DNA from: Paenibacillus ihbetae
GTDB taxonomy: Bacteria > Bacillota > Bacilli > Paenibacillales > Paenibacillaceae
Assembly: GCF_002741055.1 (NCBI RefSeq)
Contig: NZ_CP016809.1
Span: forward strand, 2,812,501 to 2,876,500
DNA length: 64,000 nucleotides
Direction of reading: 5' to 3'
Shown: one piece after another, positions 25,213-34,731 of the stretch
How positions within the stretch are numbered: the stretch's first letter is position 1
How the letters are laid out: each line of letters opens with the position of its first letter
The notes under the pieces: generated by a model
What the model saw: only the letters and a program-made list of their open reading frames with translations
Database searches by the model: none
Told to the model about the DNA's origin: nothing
Position numbers and translations under genes: made by a program

Positions 25213-25256
25213 AAGGCAACCTGACCCGCTATAAAGCGGAATAGGTTGCCTTTTTT
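25213..25256 (+). terminator. Terminator after the NSS transporter
   Basis: Two stacked stems: GGCAACCT (25215-25222) with AGGTTGCC (25243-25250), and CCGCT (25226-25230) with AGCGG (25235-25239), followed by six T. The remaining bases to 25472 contain nothing I can name. Confidence 0.92.
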
Positions 25257-25472
25257 ATGGATTGGGACTAAGCGAAATTGGCCGCGCTTATTGCTGCGAT
25301 CAACAAGCGAAGCATGCGAAACCAAGTGCTCCCGCCCGGAACACATGGAAAGAATCGTATGTAATGAATCACTTTTCTGCCTTTTTAAATTATATGGAAG
25401 CTAGGCAAAAATAAAGACGTTCTCCTGATTGTTGAAGAACACCTTTAGCACTTTAGTTTAAAAAATATTATT

Positions 25473-25826
25473 TTATATAACAGCTGTAGTTTTCTTGCGG
25501 CTTACCCGTTTTTTATTCCTCACCGAGACCCCCAGTTTGATATCTACCGGGCATATTATACGGGATTTCAGGCGTGTGATTAGTGCTCTTTTACTGCTCC
25601 ACTTTATTGTGTTTCTGCAACCTACTTTGCTGCGGATATAGAGGTGAAACCGATGCTTATAGACGGCTCTTTTTTTTCTGACAACCAAACAAAACGTTAC
25701 TCGGACAGGGCTGAAGCCGTCCCTGACGGAACAATTCTTACCCTTAAGAGCCAGCGGGACCCATCTATGATCTCCAGCACCGATTGAAAAAACAGAACTG
25801 CCTGTAAGAATTTTAGTCTCCTTCAT
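25473..25826 (-). CDS. Small basic protein of unknown function
   Basis: 117 residues, rich in Lys and Arg, with alternating hydrophobic stretches that suggest beta strands (VRVTFCLVVRKKRAVYKHRF, then HLYIRS). No signal peptide, no membrane helix and no family recognised. The ATG overlaps the stop of the upstream repeat-protein gene by 4 bases (ATGA), and an AGGT-less but purine-rich stretch precedes it. The tight coupling argues that it is a real gene; the lack of any recognised motif leaves doubt. No terminator is obvious after it. Confidence 0.5.
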   Translation of the reverse strand: MKETKILTGSSVFSIGAGDHRWVPLALKGKNCSVRDGFSPVRVTFCLVVRKKRAVYKHRFHLYIRSKVGCRNTIKWSSKRALITRLKSRIICPVDIKLGVSVRNKKRVSRKKTTAVI

Positions 25827-26686
25827 CCCGTATTCACCTGAACGGTCGCTTTCACACGATAGGTTCCCGGGGGCAAATCGCCAAATAGGTAGAGCCCTCC
25901 CTGATTCGTACGCGTAATCTGGACGATCTGTTCCACTCCTGCATTTAACGCATAGAGCGCCACCAGGGCATTGGGTATCGCTGCTTCAGTTGCCTGGTCC
26001 GTCACGATACCGCTTACGGTCCCTGTATTTGCATTCGGATCGACTGCCAGGTTGATGTCAAGGGGGGCATATTCCGGGCCTTGAATCGTAACAGGGGCAC
26101 TCTGATTGGACAAAAACCCGGCTAGGGTAGCCTGAACGAAAAAGGTCCCATCCGGAAGTTCAGCAAACAAATACTGCCCGGATGCGTTGGATGTCACGGT
26201 TCCGATCGGAGTAACCGTACTCCCATTAATTTGAAAAAGACTAACCAATGCGTTATTCACAGGTTCATTATTCGTAACGTTCCTTACTATGCCAAACAAT
26301 GCTCCTCTCGTTGCTGCAGGGTTTGACTGTAAAGTAATCGAAACTTGTGTCGGGCGACCTTGGGTAACTGTTAGCGGAATACGGACAGGTGTCAGGTAGC
26401 CAGGTTCAGCTGCAGTGATTAAATAAGAACCTACTGGAACATTGGGTATGATATATTGCCCCTGAGGGTTGCTGTTAACATGCTCAAATGGCACCCCTTG
26501 AGAAGTATATAATTGTACTGTAGCAAAGGGGACCGGATTTCCATTCGGCAGCAGCACTGTACCCTGCACGATACCAACGGATGTGTTGGGCGAGGCTTGA
26601 AGTGATAAATTGACACTCTCTTCTTCATGACCGTCTATGGTAACTGGAGCACTGGGTTGAAGTTTATACAAGTCCGAAATCGGCAA
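25823..26686 (-). CDS. Repeat protein of carboxypeptidase regulatory-like (Cna B-like) domains
   Basis: 287 residues from a TTG at 26686, chosen because AGGGAGGT sits 7 bases upstream; the longer frame to 26707 includes that ribosome site. The protein is three similar beta-sandwich repeats, each opening with a G-x-V-x(4) strand and NALV/FATV motif: GIVQGTVLLPNGNPVPFATV, GALFGIVRNVTNNEPVNNAL, GTVSGIVTDQATEAAIPNAL. There is no signal peptide or membrane segment, unusual for this fold, which is mostly found in exported adhesins; a spore-surface or mother-cell role is possible but speculative. Its stop overlaps the basic protein gene. Confidence 0.85.
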   Translation of the reverse strand: MPISDLYKLQPSAPVTIDGHEEESVNLSLQASPNTSVGIVQGTVLLPNGNPVPFATVQLYTSQGVPFEHVNSNPQGQYIIPNVPVGSYLITAAEPGYLTPVRIPLTVTQGRPTQVSITLQSNPAATRGALFGIVRNVTNNEPVNNALVSLFQINGSTVTPIGTVTSNASGQYLFAELPDGTFFVQATLAGFLSNQSAPVTIQGPEYAPLDINLAVDPNANTGTVSGIVTDQATEAAIPNALVALYALNAGVEQIVQITRTNQGGLYLFGDLPPGTYRVKATVQVNTG

Positions 26687-26716
26687 AACATTACCTCCCT
26701 TCACCAATCGTTCAAC

Positions 26717-27048
26717 TCAATATATGCTCTTGCGTTTATAAGCGACTGGTTTATTGACCAGACTTTTACTATATGAACCATCGCTGATGCCCGCCAACCA
26801 TGTTACTGGTCCGCTCGTTCCAATCGATGAGCTCGACGTAGCGTATGACTCAATGCTAAGCTTCAACTCTCCATAAACGGATCTACTGGCTGTAGTTCCA
26901 CGCTTAGGTTGTAAGCTCCCGGTTAATTCGGTCTATCGGAATGCCCTTGTTTTCCACACTCGTACCTCTCATAAAAAGCAGTGATCGACTTGACCTTCGA
27001 GGCGAGCTGATTCAGCATCGGAGTTCCAGCAATTATTCGAACAGTCAT
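26717..27048 (-). pseudogene. Broken ORF: two coding-like frames offset by one base
   Basis: The ATG at 27048, with GGGGAAG about 10 bases upstream, opens 41 coherent codons (MTVRIIAGTPMLNQLASKVK...) to a TAA at 26923. From 26932 a different frame stays open to a TGA at 26717, giving a 71-codon Ser/Gly-rich segment (VYGELKLSIESYATSSSSIG...). They overlap by 10 bases. One frameshift would join them into a protein of about 110 residues. Family unknown. It lies just upstream of the repeat protein on the same strand. Confidence 0.35.
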
Positions 27049-27098
27049 TAAAGAATGCTTCCCCAATGCGGAATCGCCTATTTTGTCTGACAAATAGA

Positions 27099-27124
27099 AA
27101 CGGACACCCCAAGGGGTGTCCGTT
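27099..27124 (-). terminator. Terminator after the pullulanase gene
   Basis: AACGGACACCCC (27099-27110) and GGGGTGTCCGTT (27113-27124) are perfect complements, with the loop formed by the central bases. Read leftward it is followed by TCTATTTG, only moderately U-rich. Confidence 0.75.
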
Positions 27125-27129
27125 GTCCA

Positions 27130-27225
27130 TTATTCTTCTGCTTTTAAGGTGACGTCCGCACGATCATCGCCAATGTTTCCTTGCATGAGCAAGATTGCTC
27201 TGAATCCCCCCAATTCCAATTCAGC
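27130..27225 (-). other. In-frame open extension after the pullulanase stop codon
   Basis: After the TAG at 27228-27226 the same frame reads 31 sense codons (AELELGGFRAILLMQGNIGD...) to a TAA at 27132-27130, which is only 5 bases from the terminator hairpin. The composition is coding-like. It may be a former C-terminal tail cut by a nonsense change, readthrough sequence, or chance. Confidence 0.35.
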
Positions 27226-30200
27226 CTATTGCCGCTTGCTCAGCAGGTTCAAGATCGCCTGGGCGCTCTCCGCCCGGGTCGTTGCATCCTTCGGCGCGAA
27301 GCTTCCGTCCGTGCGTCCCTTCATCAGGCCGTATGCCAGCGCTTCTTCCACCATTTCCGCTGCCCACGCCGAGATTTGCTCCTGATCCTTAGGAGCCGGG
27401 GCTTTAGGAGCTGTTCCGTTCGCCTCGTAAGCACGCAGAAGCATGGCCGCCATTTCTTGGCGGGTCACTGCGGCATCAGGCGCAAACATCCCGTTGCCTC
27501 TGCCGTTCACCAGCCCGTGCTGGCTAGCGGCGGCGACAGCGGAAGCATACCACGCCGAGCTGTCTACGTCTCGGAAGACGGCTTTGGTATGATCCGCTTC
27601 CAAATGCAATGCACGTGCGAGCATCGCCGCGAATTGTGCCCGTGTCAGCGGCTGCTGCGGGCTGAATGTCGATTCGCTGGTGCCGTTCACGATATGCTTA
27701 GCCGCAAGCTCCTTAACGGTCTGCTCCGCCCAGTGGCCGGCAAGGTCGGCAAACGACTTGTCGTACTCATAGGCGGCATAGATGCCGGATTGGTTAAGCT
27801 GCCCGGTCAGAAGGCCGTCACCCGGCTTGCCGCCGATATACGTCAAAGCCCCATCGGCTGCGATCCGGTAGATTCCTGCCCACTTGGCGTTGATGCCCGC
27901 TTCCAGAGCCAAACCGAACGTAATCGGAGAAGTGAACGCTTCCGGCTTGTATTCCGTACCGTCGGACAGCTTGACGGCGAGCTGAACGTCGAACATTGTG
28001 CTGCCGCGCTTGATCTTGGCCTTCACGGACGATGCCGCTTTAGACGTCATCGCATCTGCGTTCTGCTGCGCGATCTCCTGCAGCGTGAAGGAGATGACGG
28101 CATTCTTCTCCTGGCCTGCCGGTACCAGCTTCTGCAGCGAACTCAGGATTGAGGCAGGAAGTCGTACCACCAAGCCTTCCCGTTTGAGCTCCAGCGTTTT
28201 CGAGCCCAGCAAATCACCTGCCTGAAGCGGCAGCAGGATCTCCTTGTCCCCTGCTTGCAGTCCGATCGTTACGCTGCCTTGTCCGCTCTTCAGCATGTCA
28301 TCGCTGATGATCCGCTGACCCGCCTCCGGTTGCTGCGGCTTCGCCGGATTCGTCGGCGGAGCAATGCCACCGGCACCTCCATCTCCGCTGCCTGAACCGC
28401 TGCCGGAGCCGGCACCTGGGCTGCCGCCGTCGTTGCCTCCTGGGTTCGTGGCAGCGTTCATCTTAATAACGACCGCGGTCAACGGCTCCAACGTAATAGA
28501 GCCGGATGTCAGCGTGAACCCCGACTTCGATGTGACCCCGCTCGTGCCGGCTTCATCGTCATCCACAAGCACTTGCCCGGAGGTCAAGTCCTCGCTCAGC
28601 GTCAGCGAACGCTCCCGGTTGTCGGCATTCACGAACACATAGTAGGAGCCGGTGCCGTCCGTTGCCTTATTTTTGTACGCGATCACCAAATCCTGCGCCT
28701 TCACTTCCGGAATCTGCAGCAGCGTCACATTGGAATCCACCAAGCCGCGGTCACCGAGCCGGAATGCGTCGCTTGATTTCCGAAGCTCAATCAGGCCTGT
28801 GGTGTACTCACGCGTCTTGTTGTTCTCCGGAAACTGGACTTCATCCGTTGCCTTCGCCCAGTCGAACATATTGATCGCATCCGAGGAATCGTAGGAGTCA
28901 TGAATAAAATAGCCGAAGCTCTTGCCGTTCTCATCAAACAATTCGTGATATTTCTGCTCCGGAATCCCCTGCCCCTTCCATTGCTTGGTGCGGCCGTATT
29001 CCTGCCCGGCATGGAGGAACGCCGTTCCCTGGGATGTTAACGTGATCAGATTGCCAAGCCGGATCCGCTTATGGATCTCCGAGTCATTGGCCGGATCGGA
29101 AGGATCCTTCTTAATGGACTGCGCGATAATGTCATATAACGGCAGATTGTCATGGGCTTCGATATACTGCACGATATCGCCCGGATCGTCTTCCTTCGTA
29201 TTGCTAGGCTGTGCCTTGATATTGTTGAAGATCGTCTGGATGTCCCGGGCTCCGCCGGTAATGAATCTCGGCTCCCCTTCGTGTCCGAAGCCTGATTTCA
29301 GCTCATTGCGGAACTCATCGGAAAATACGCCGACATCATCCGTTTTATCCATCCAGTTCTGGTCAGCGCCTTTGCCTGCCAGGGACGGATCGGACAGATG
29401 CCCGCCGAAAGTCACCCAACCTTCGCCGATAAACAGCGCGTTCGGATTGATCGCAGCCGCAGCATCATACGCGTGCTGGACGGATTCATATGTGGCATCC
29501 CCCATCATATCCCAGCGCATGCCGTCGATTTTGTACTCCTCGAACCAGTATTTCACCGAATCCACCATCAGCTTCTCAGCCATCTTGCGGTTGGTGGCAA
29601 GGTTATTGCCGAAGCCGCCGATGAAATTGCCGTTCGCATCCTGGAAGGAATAATAATTCGGCACGATATCGTTCAGGAAATCGGCCTTGGCCATATGCGT
29701 ATACACGACATCGAGAACGACGCCCATGTCCGCTTCATGAATCGCATGAATCATTGCCTTCAGCTCTTTGATTCGAAGCTCGGGGTCGGCCGGATTCTCC
29801 GAGTAAGCGCCGTCCGGCGAGAAATAGCTGTGCGGGTCGTAGCCCCAATTGTATTCGTTGTCCTTCGCAGAGTACTCAAGCTCCCGGTTCTTCATGGCAG
29901 TCTCGTCGCCGTAGTACCATGCCATAACGGGCAGAAGCTGAACATGGGTCACGCCGAGGGATTTGATGTAAGCAAGCTTCTCCTTGAAGGCATCGTACGA
30001 TCCCCATGTCGCATTGTTCAGATCATGCTCGATCGAAGGATCGGACGTGAAATCCCGGACATGGATTTCCCAAATAATCGCGTCTTCGCGCTGCTCATAT
30101 CCCGGGATATCCGCAAAGTCAAACCCGGCCGGGTCTGTCCCGCTTAAATCCACAATCGCAGCTTTGCCGACGGTGTCGCCGTCCGGCCCTGCCTCGCCCT

Positions 30201-32220
30201 TCGTGTTGACCCGAAACTCCGCCATCGATTTGGCGTAAGGATCCAGCACCTTCTTCGTAACGCCTTGATTGGTCACTTCGTACTGGTAGTAATAGCCCCT
30301 GAAATCGGCAATCCCGAGATCCCCCGGTCTAAGCTCCGCCGACCAGACGCCGCGATCGCCCTTATGCAGAGGTACATTTCCAACCAGCTGCGTCGCGTCT
30401 CCTTTATCGTACACATTCACCGTCACATTGTCCGCCGTCGGCGCCCACAGCTTCAGCACGGCGCCTCCGCCTTGATAGGTCGCGCCGAGATCATCGCCGT
30501 CGTAGGCGTACATCTCGTCCAGCATGCGCCAGCCGGTGGAGGCCGTTACGGTCTTCCCGGCATAGGTGACCTGAAGCGGCACCTGATCCAGCGTAAAGTC
30601 AGCCTCCGCTTCGATCGTCATCCCGTCAAGGATGCTAACTTTGCTGACATTGACCGTGCTGGCGCCTTTGTCGCGGATCTGCAGCTCGGTTTGGACAGCG
30701 CCGGCTTCCAGCCCGTCCGTCATTGTAAAACCAAGACGCAGCTTGCCGGGCGCCAGTACTTCGGCCGAGACCAGCCCGGTTGCAACCTCTCCGTATGGAG
30801 ATACATAAACCGTGTTGTCTCCCTCTTTCAAGAACAGATGCTGGTAGCGGTCAACCAAAGCAAAACCGCGGTCGCCTCCGTCCTTGCCTGCATCGCCCTT
30901 CGACGGATCCAGCACGATAAAGTTAATCTTCTGGGCATCCGGCTTCATCGGAATGTCGACGTAAGCCCCGTAACGGTCCGTCTGACCCGCAGGGAACATC
31001 GTCGCGCCGGCAGGCCAATTCTCCGAAGGCGCGGCCACGTCGCCCCATAGCCACAAGCCGTACGAAGAATAGTTGCCGTCCTGTCGTTGATAATGAACCC
31101 GTACGGTGTCGGCTGGCAGGTCCACCGGCTCAAACGGATATACCGTATCGGAGCCTTCCTTAAGCCAGACCTCCTTCATCTCCGGGGCTGCAATGGCGAA
31201 GTTTTTGTCGCCTCCGTCCTTGCTGCCGCTGACCCGGTCAACGACCACGATGCCGACCTTCTTGGCGTCCGCTTTCAGCGGAATGTCCACGAAAGCGCCG
31301 TATTGGTCGACTTGCCCGTCAGGAAACGGTGTCGCACCCGCCGGCCAATTTGCAGACGGCGACGCGACATCGCCAAAAACCCACAGCCCCATATTGCGAT
31401 AATTGCCGTCCACCCGCTTGTAATGAACCCGAATATGATCGGCAGGGATCGGGTCATCCGGATTGGCCGGCTGCTGCGGAATTTGATAGGTTGCCGATAC
31501 GCTGTGATTCACCGCGTTGTAAGCAAAGGTAACCTCAGCGTCCTCTGGCAGCTTGAGTGCTTCTTTGCTTGCCGGATAAACGTCCGCGGCGGAATCTGCC
31601 CCAAGCGCGATCTGGTATTCGTGATCGCCGCCGTAGACGTCTGCCGTCACGGTATAGACATCGTTATAATCGGTATCCTGCAGTAGGAGCCGCGCATCCG
31701 AAGCAGACCAATCGGCGGCTTCGCCGATGCCTGTCTGGAAGCTGCCGATGACCCGCGGAAGCTTGTCCGCCGCAAGCGGCTTGTAATATGTAGAATCGGC
31801 AATCCGATGCGTGCCATGATGGTAGTAGAAGGTAACCTCAGTCTCCTTATCGAGTGTAATCTCAATATTGTCGCCCTTCTTGGCACCACTGCGATTCGAA
31901 TAATTGTCGAATCCGTAGCTTTCGTTCCAATCGCCATCGATCGCGATTTTATACTCATACGTTCCTGCCGGCAGTACCCCCGTCAGACGGTATTCACCGT
32001 CCCCGGTGGCGGTCATTTCGGTTGCGTCCGCCGCAGGATCCCATTCCTTGTCATGACCCAGCTTGGTTTGCAGGTTGCCGACGAGGACCACCTTGCTTGG
32101 CGGCTGGTTCGCATGTACCGTTGCAGGAGCGATGCCCAGCATGGACAGCACCAAGGATAGTATCACCAGGATGGACCACGCTCGTTTCATTGCCGGGTTC
32201 AATACGGCCCTACTCATCAT
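27226..32220 (-). CDS. SLH-anchored type I pullulanase (GH13_14), secreted
   Basis: 1664 residues from the ATG at 32220; AAAGGAGG lies 6 bases before it. Signal peptide about 1-36 (ending near VHA). Two X25-like pullulanase modules (~42-120, ~150-230), two CBM41 starch-binding modules (~258-365 and ~370-475, both with RVHY-R-DGNY and GLW-GDV), CBM48-like N domain (~570-670), then the GH13 barrel with the YNWGYDP pullulanase signature (~790), nucleophile Asp in GMRWDMMG (~905), acid Glu in GEGWV (~932) and the EAHDN motif (~1022). A Gly/Ser linker (~1260) leads to a beta domain and three SLH domains (~1488-1664). It debranches alpha-1,6 links in pullulan or starch at the cell surface. Operator-like sites lie upstream. 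Confidence 0.95.
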   Translation of the reverse strand: MMSRAVLNPAMKRAWSILVILSLVLSMLGIAPATVHANQPPSKVVLVGNLQTKLGHDKEWDPAADATEMTATGDGEYRLTGVLPAGTYEYKIAIDGDWNESYGFDNYSNRSGAKKGDNIEITLDKETEVTFYYHHGTHRIADSTYYKPLAADKLPRVIGSFQTGIGEAADWSASDARLLLQDTDYNDVYTVTADVYGGDHEYQIALGADSAADVYPASKEALKLPEDAEVTFAYNAVNHSVSATYQIPQQPANPDDPIPADHIRVHYKRVDGNYRNMGLWVFGDVASPSANWPAGATPFPDGQVDQYGAFVDIPLKADAKKVGIVVVDRVSGSKDGGDKNFAIAAPEMKEVWLKEGSDTVYPFEPVDLPADTVRVHYQRQDGNYSSYGLWLWGDVAAPSENWPAGATMFPAGQTDRYGAYVDIPMKPDAQKINFIVLDPSKGDAGKDGGDRGFALVDRYQHLFLKEGDNTVYVSPYGEVATGLVSAEVLAPGKLRLGFTMTDGLEAGAVQTELQIRDKGASTVNVSKVSILDGMTIEAEADFTLDQVPLQVTYAGKTVTASTGWRMLDEMYAYDGDDLGATYQGGGAVLKLWAPTADNVTVNVYDKGDATQLVGNVPLHKGDRGVWSAELRPGDLGIADFRGYYYQYEVTNQGVTKKVLDPYAKSMAEFRVNTKGEAGPDGDTVGKAAIVDLSGTDPAGFDFADIPGYEQREDAIIWEIHVRDFTSDPSIEHDLNNATWGSYDAFKEKLAYIKSLGVTHVQLLPVMAWYYGDETAMKNRELEYSAKDNEYNWGYDPHSYFSPDGAYSENPADPELRIKELKAMIHAIHEADMGVVLDVVYTHMAKADFLNDIVPNYYSFQDANGNFIGGFGNNLATNRKMAEKLMVDSVKYWFEEYKIDGMRWDMMGDATYESVQHAYDAAAAINPNALFIGEGWVTFGGHLSDPSLAGKGADQNWMDKTDDVGVFSDEFRNELKSGFGHEGEPRFITGGARDIQTIFNNIKAQPSNTKEDDPGDIVQYIEAHDNLPLYDIIAQSIKKDPSDPANDSEIHKRIRLGNLITLTSQGTAFLHAGQEYGRTKQWKGQGIPEQKYHELFDENGKSFGYFIHDSYDSSDAINMFDWAKATDEVQFPENNKTREYTTGLIELRKSSDAFRLGDRGLVDSNVTLLQIPEVKAQDLVIAYKNKATDGTGSYYVFVNADNRERSLTLSEDLTSGQVLVDDDEAGTSGVTSKSGFTLTSGSITLEPLTAVVIKMNAATNPGGNDGGSPGAGSGSGSGSGDGGAGGIAPPTNPAKPQQPEAGQRIISDDMLKSGQGSVTIGLQAGDKEILLPLQAGDLLGSKTLELKREGLVVRLPASILSSLQKLVPAGQEKNAVISFTLQEIAQQNADAMTSKAASSVKAKIKRGSTMFDVQLAVKLSDGTEYKPEAFTSPITFGLALEAGINAKWAGIYRIAADGALTYIGGKPGDGLLTGQLNQSGIYAAYEYDKSFADLAGHWAEQTVKELAAKHIVNGTSESTFSPQQPLTRAQFAAMLARALHLEADHTKAVFRDVDSSAWYASAVAAASQHGLVNGRGNGMFAPDAAVTRQEMAAMLLRAYEANGTAPKAPAPKDQEQISAWAAEMVEEALAYGLMKGRTDGSFAPKDATTRAESAQAILNLLSKRQ

Positions 32221-32276
32221 CAAAAGCCTCCTTTTGTCGTTAAATGTACATACTTGAATTGAGTGCTATCATTTGC

Positions 32277-32288
32277 GCAAACGCTTGC
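32277..32288. promoter_or_regulatory. LacI/CcpA-type operator upstream of the pullulanase
   Basis: GCAAACGCTTGC, a near-palindrome 57 bases upstream of the start, of the GCAAACG-type bound by LacI-family regulators such as MalR or CcpA. Confidence 0.5.
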
Positions 32289-32405
32289 ATAAATAAGTAA
32301 GGGCTTTCAACCCTCAAAGCTGACGACATTCCACGACAACGGCTGGTGAAATATGCTGATCCTTCAGTTACATTGTCATAGGTTCATGTTTGAAAGCGAT
32401 GATTA

Positions 32406-32419
32406 TGGAAACGTTTGCA
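32406..32419. promoter_or_regulatory. Second LacI/CcpA-type operator upstream of the pullulanase
   Basis: TGGAAACGTTTGCA matches the cre consensus apart from the two W positions and is palindromic around AACGTT. It lies 129 bases from the first site. The rest of 32224-32691 includes an A+T-rich stretch with TATAAT-like hexamers before the GH20 gene; no clean -35/-10 pair was found. Confidence 0.5.
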
Positions 32420-32691
32420 TGTCTATTGTAGTATCGCTCCAAGATAACGTCAACCACTCTTTTACTTCATTTCTGAACAAAATGTGAGGAGTATATCGTT
32501 TGATAAAGCCAATTTTTATTAATCCTCATAATAAGCACGGTCCTATGTTTCAAATCGGGAATTGGTCTCCCATATCCTGCAAACCTCATAAAAAAATCCT
32601 TATTGCTTTCCGCCCACGATTGCAATACCATTAAACATTATAATGATATAATGTTGTGACGTGAAAATCGTGAAACAGGGGGACGATCTCG

Positions 32692-34611
32692 ATGAAATTA
32701 CGTTTCGAGGGCCTAACCGCGGATATTGAATCCGGCGCCCGGATATTATTGCATGAGCTTGGCGTGGAGCTGAGTGAGGACGGATTTCCTGTCCGCATCG
32801 GACAGTCGGAGGGCGATCATCTGGAGGCCGGCCGCGAAGCGGACCACGCCTACATCCGCTATGGAGCGAAGCATCAATTCTTCCGTGGATTGGGCCTGCT
32901 CGTTCAGCACAGCCGACATCGCGAAGCCTTCCATATTCGGGAGCAACAGCGATTCGACCAGATCGGACCTATGTTCGACCTGTCCCGCAATGCAGTGCTC
33001 ACGGTAGAAAGCTTCAAGCTGATGCTGAATAAACTCGCCTTAATGGGCATGAATACCGTCATGCTGTATATGGAGGATACGTACGGGATCGAGGACGAGC
33101 CCTATTTTGGATATATGCGGGGCCGCTATACGCAGGAGGAGCTGCGGGAAATCGACGACTATGCCGATCAATTCGGCATTGAGGCGTTTCCGAGCATCCA
33201 AACCTTGGCGCATCTGGAGGAGTTCCTGAAGTGGGAGCCGATCAAGCACTACCGCGATACGAAGGGAGCGCTGCTCGTCGGCAGCGAGCGAACCGATTCC
33301 CTTATTGAACGGATGATTGAAGCAGCCAGCGCCCCGTTCCGCAGCAAGAAAATCCACATCGGCATGGACGAGGCGGAGGAACTCGGTCGAGGCAAGTATC
33401 TGGACCTGAACGGGTATGAGAGCCGCTTCGACATCATGATCGCGCACCTGGACAAAGTGCTGGCTGCCGTCCGCAAGCGCGGACTCAAGCCGATGATGTG
33501 GAGCGACATGTTCCTCAAACTCGCTTCCGGCGGAGGCGGCGATGCGGCATATTACGATAAGGACACCTCGATCCCGGAAGAGATGGCCCGCCGCATCCCG
33601 AAGGACGTGGACATGGTGTACTGGGACTATACCCATATGGAGCCGGGCGACTATAAGAAGTTGATCGCAAATCACCGTCCCCTCGGCTGCAATCTCGTCT
33701 TTGCCGGCGCGGTGTGGATTTTCAATACGTTCGGCGTCAATTACGGCCTCTCCCTGAACGCATCCGATGTCGCATTGCAGGTGTGTAAGCAGGAGGGCAT
33801 CCGCGAGGTATACGCAACCATGTGGGGAGACGACGGAAATGAGGGCAATCCGTTCGCGGCCCTGCTGGGCCTTCAGTTATACGCGGAGCACGCCTACTCG
33901 GAGAAAAAGCCTTCCCAGGCCCACTTGGCCGAACGTGTGAAATTCTGCACGGGCATCGAGATGGACACCTTTCTGCTGCTCAAGGACCTGGACGAAATTC
34001 CGGGCCAGGAGCCGAACAATGCCAAGCAAAGTAATCCGTCGAAATTTCTGCTGTACCAGGATGTGCTTCTCGGTTTATTCGACAAGCAGATTGAGGGCTT
34101 GGACCTCGCGAACCATTACGCGGAGCTGGAGCAGCGCATTCGCGACAAGCGCAGCCCGGGTGCCGGGCTGGATTATCTGTTCGACATGCCGGAAAAGCTG
34201 AGCGCCGTATTGAAGCGCAAAAGCGAAATCGGCATCACCTTGAAGCGTGCCTATGATGCCAAGGACCACGAGTCGCTGCGGCATATCGCCAAAAGCGTGC
34301 TTCCTGCCATCGCGGATGCCGTCCGCGACCTGCGCGCCTCACACCGCATTCAGTGGCACCGGATGTTCAAACCTTTCGGCTGGGAGGTCATCGATATCCG
34401 CTACGGAGGCGTCCTCACCCGCCTGGACACCGCATCGCTCCGCATTCTTGATTATGTGGACGGACGAATCCCGCGGCTCGAGGAGCTGGAGCAGGAACGG
34501 CTCGTGTTCAGCACCACCAACCGGTTCAACCACAAAGGCGTCGGCTGGTGCAGCCACTATTACCGGATGGCGTCGCCAAACGTATTCTATCATGTGCTGA
34601 ATCCGTTCTGA
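32692..34611 (+). CDS. GH20-like beta-N-acetylhexosaminidase
   Basis: 639 residues, no signal peptide, so likely cytoplasmic. An N-terminal GH20b-like domain (~1-80) precedes the catalytic barrel, which starts at FDLSRNAVLTVESFKLMLNK. The catalytic pair is Asp226-Glu227 in IHIGMDEAEE, the GH20 D-E motif for substrate-assisted hydrolysis. A C-terminal helical region of about 250 residues follows. GH20 enzymes remove terminal GlcNAc or GalNAc. A strong GGGGGACG site precedes the ATG by about 7 bases. It is divergent from the pullulanase and monocistronic. Confidence 0.88.
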   Translation: MKLRFEGLTADIESGARILLHELGVELSEDGFPVRIGQSEGDHLEAGREADHAYIRYGAKHQFFRGLGLLVQHSRHREAFHIREQQRFDQIGPMFDLSRNAVLTVESFKLMLNKLALMGMNTVMLYMEDTYGIEDEPYFGYMRGRYTQEELREIDDYADQFGIEAFPSIQTLAHLEEFLKWEPIKHYRDTKGALLVGSERTDSLIERMIEAASAPFRSKKIHIGMDEAEELGRGKYLDLNGYESRFDIMIAHLDKVLAAVRKRGLKPMMWSDMFLKLASGGGGDAAYYDKDTSIPEEMARRIPKDVDMVYWDYTHMEPGDYKKLIANHRPLGCNLVFAGAVWIFNTFGVNYGLSLNASDVALQVCKQEGIREVYATMWGDDGNEGNPFAALLGLQLYAEHAYSEKKPSQAHLAERVKFCTGIEMDTFLLLKDLDEIPGQEPNNAKQSNPSKFLLYQDVLLGLFDKQIEGLDLANHYAELEQRIRDKRSPGAGLDYLFDMPEKLSAVLKRKSEIGITLKRAYDAKDHESLRHIAKSVLPAIADAVRDLRASHRIQWHRMFKPFGWEVIDIRYGGVLTRLDTASLRILDYVDGRIPRLEELEQERLVFSTTNRFNHKGVGWCSHYYRMASPNVFYHVLNPF

Positions 34612-34731
34612 TCCGGCAAACTCCGAATGGACACGAAGGCCGAAGGCCCTCGGGTTACCAGGGCGTACCTCTTGTTCATGCCGCAGCAGTGAGCCAACAT
34701 CATTGAGCAAACAATGGGCCAACCACCAAGC

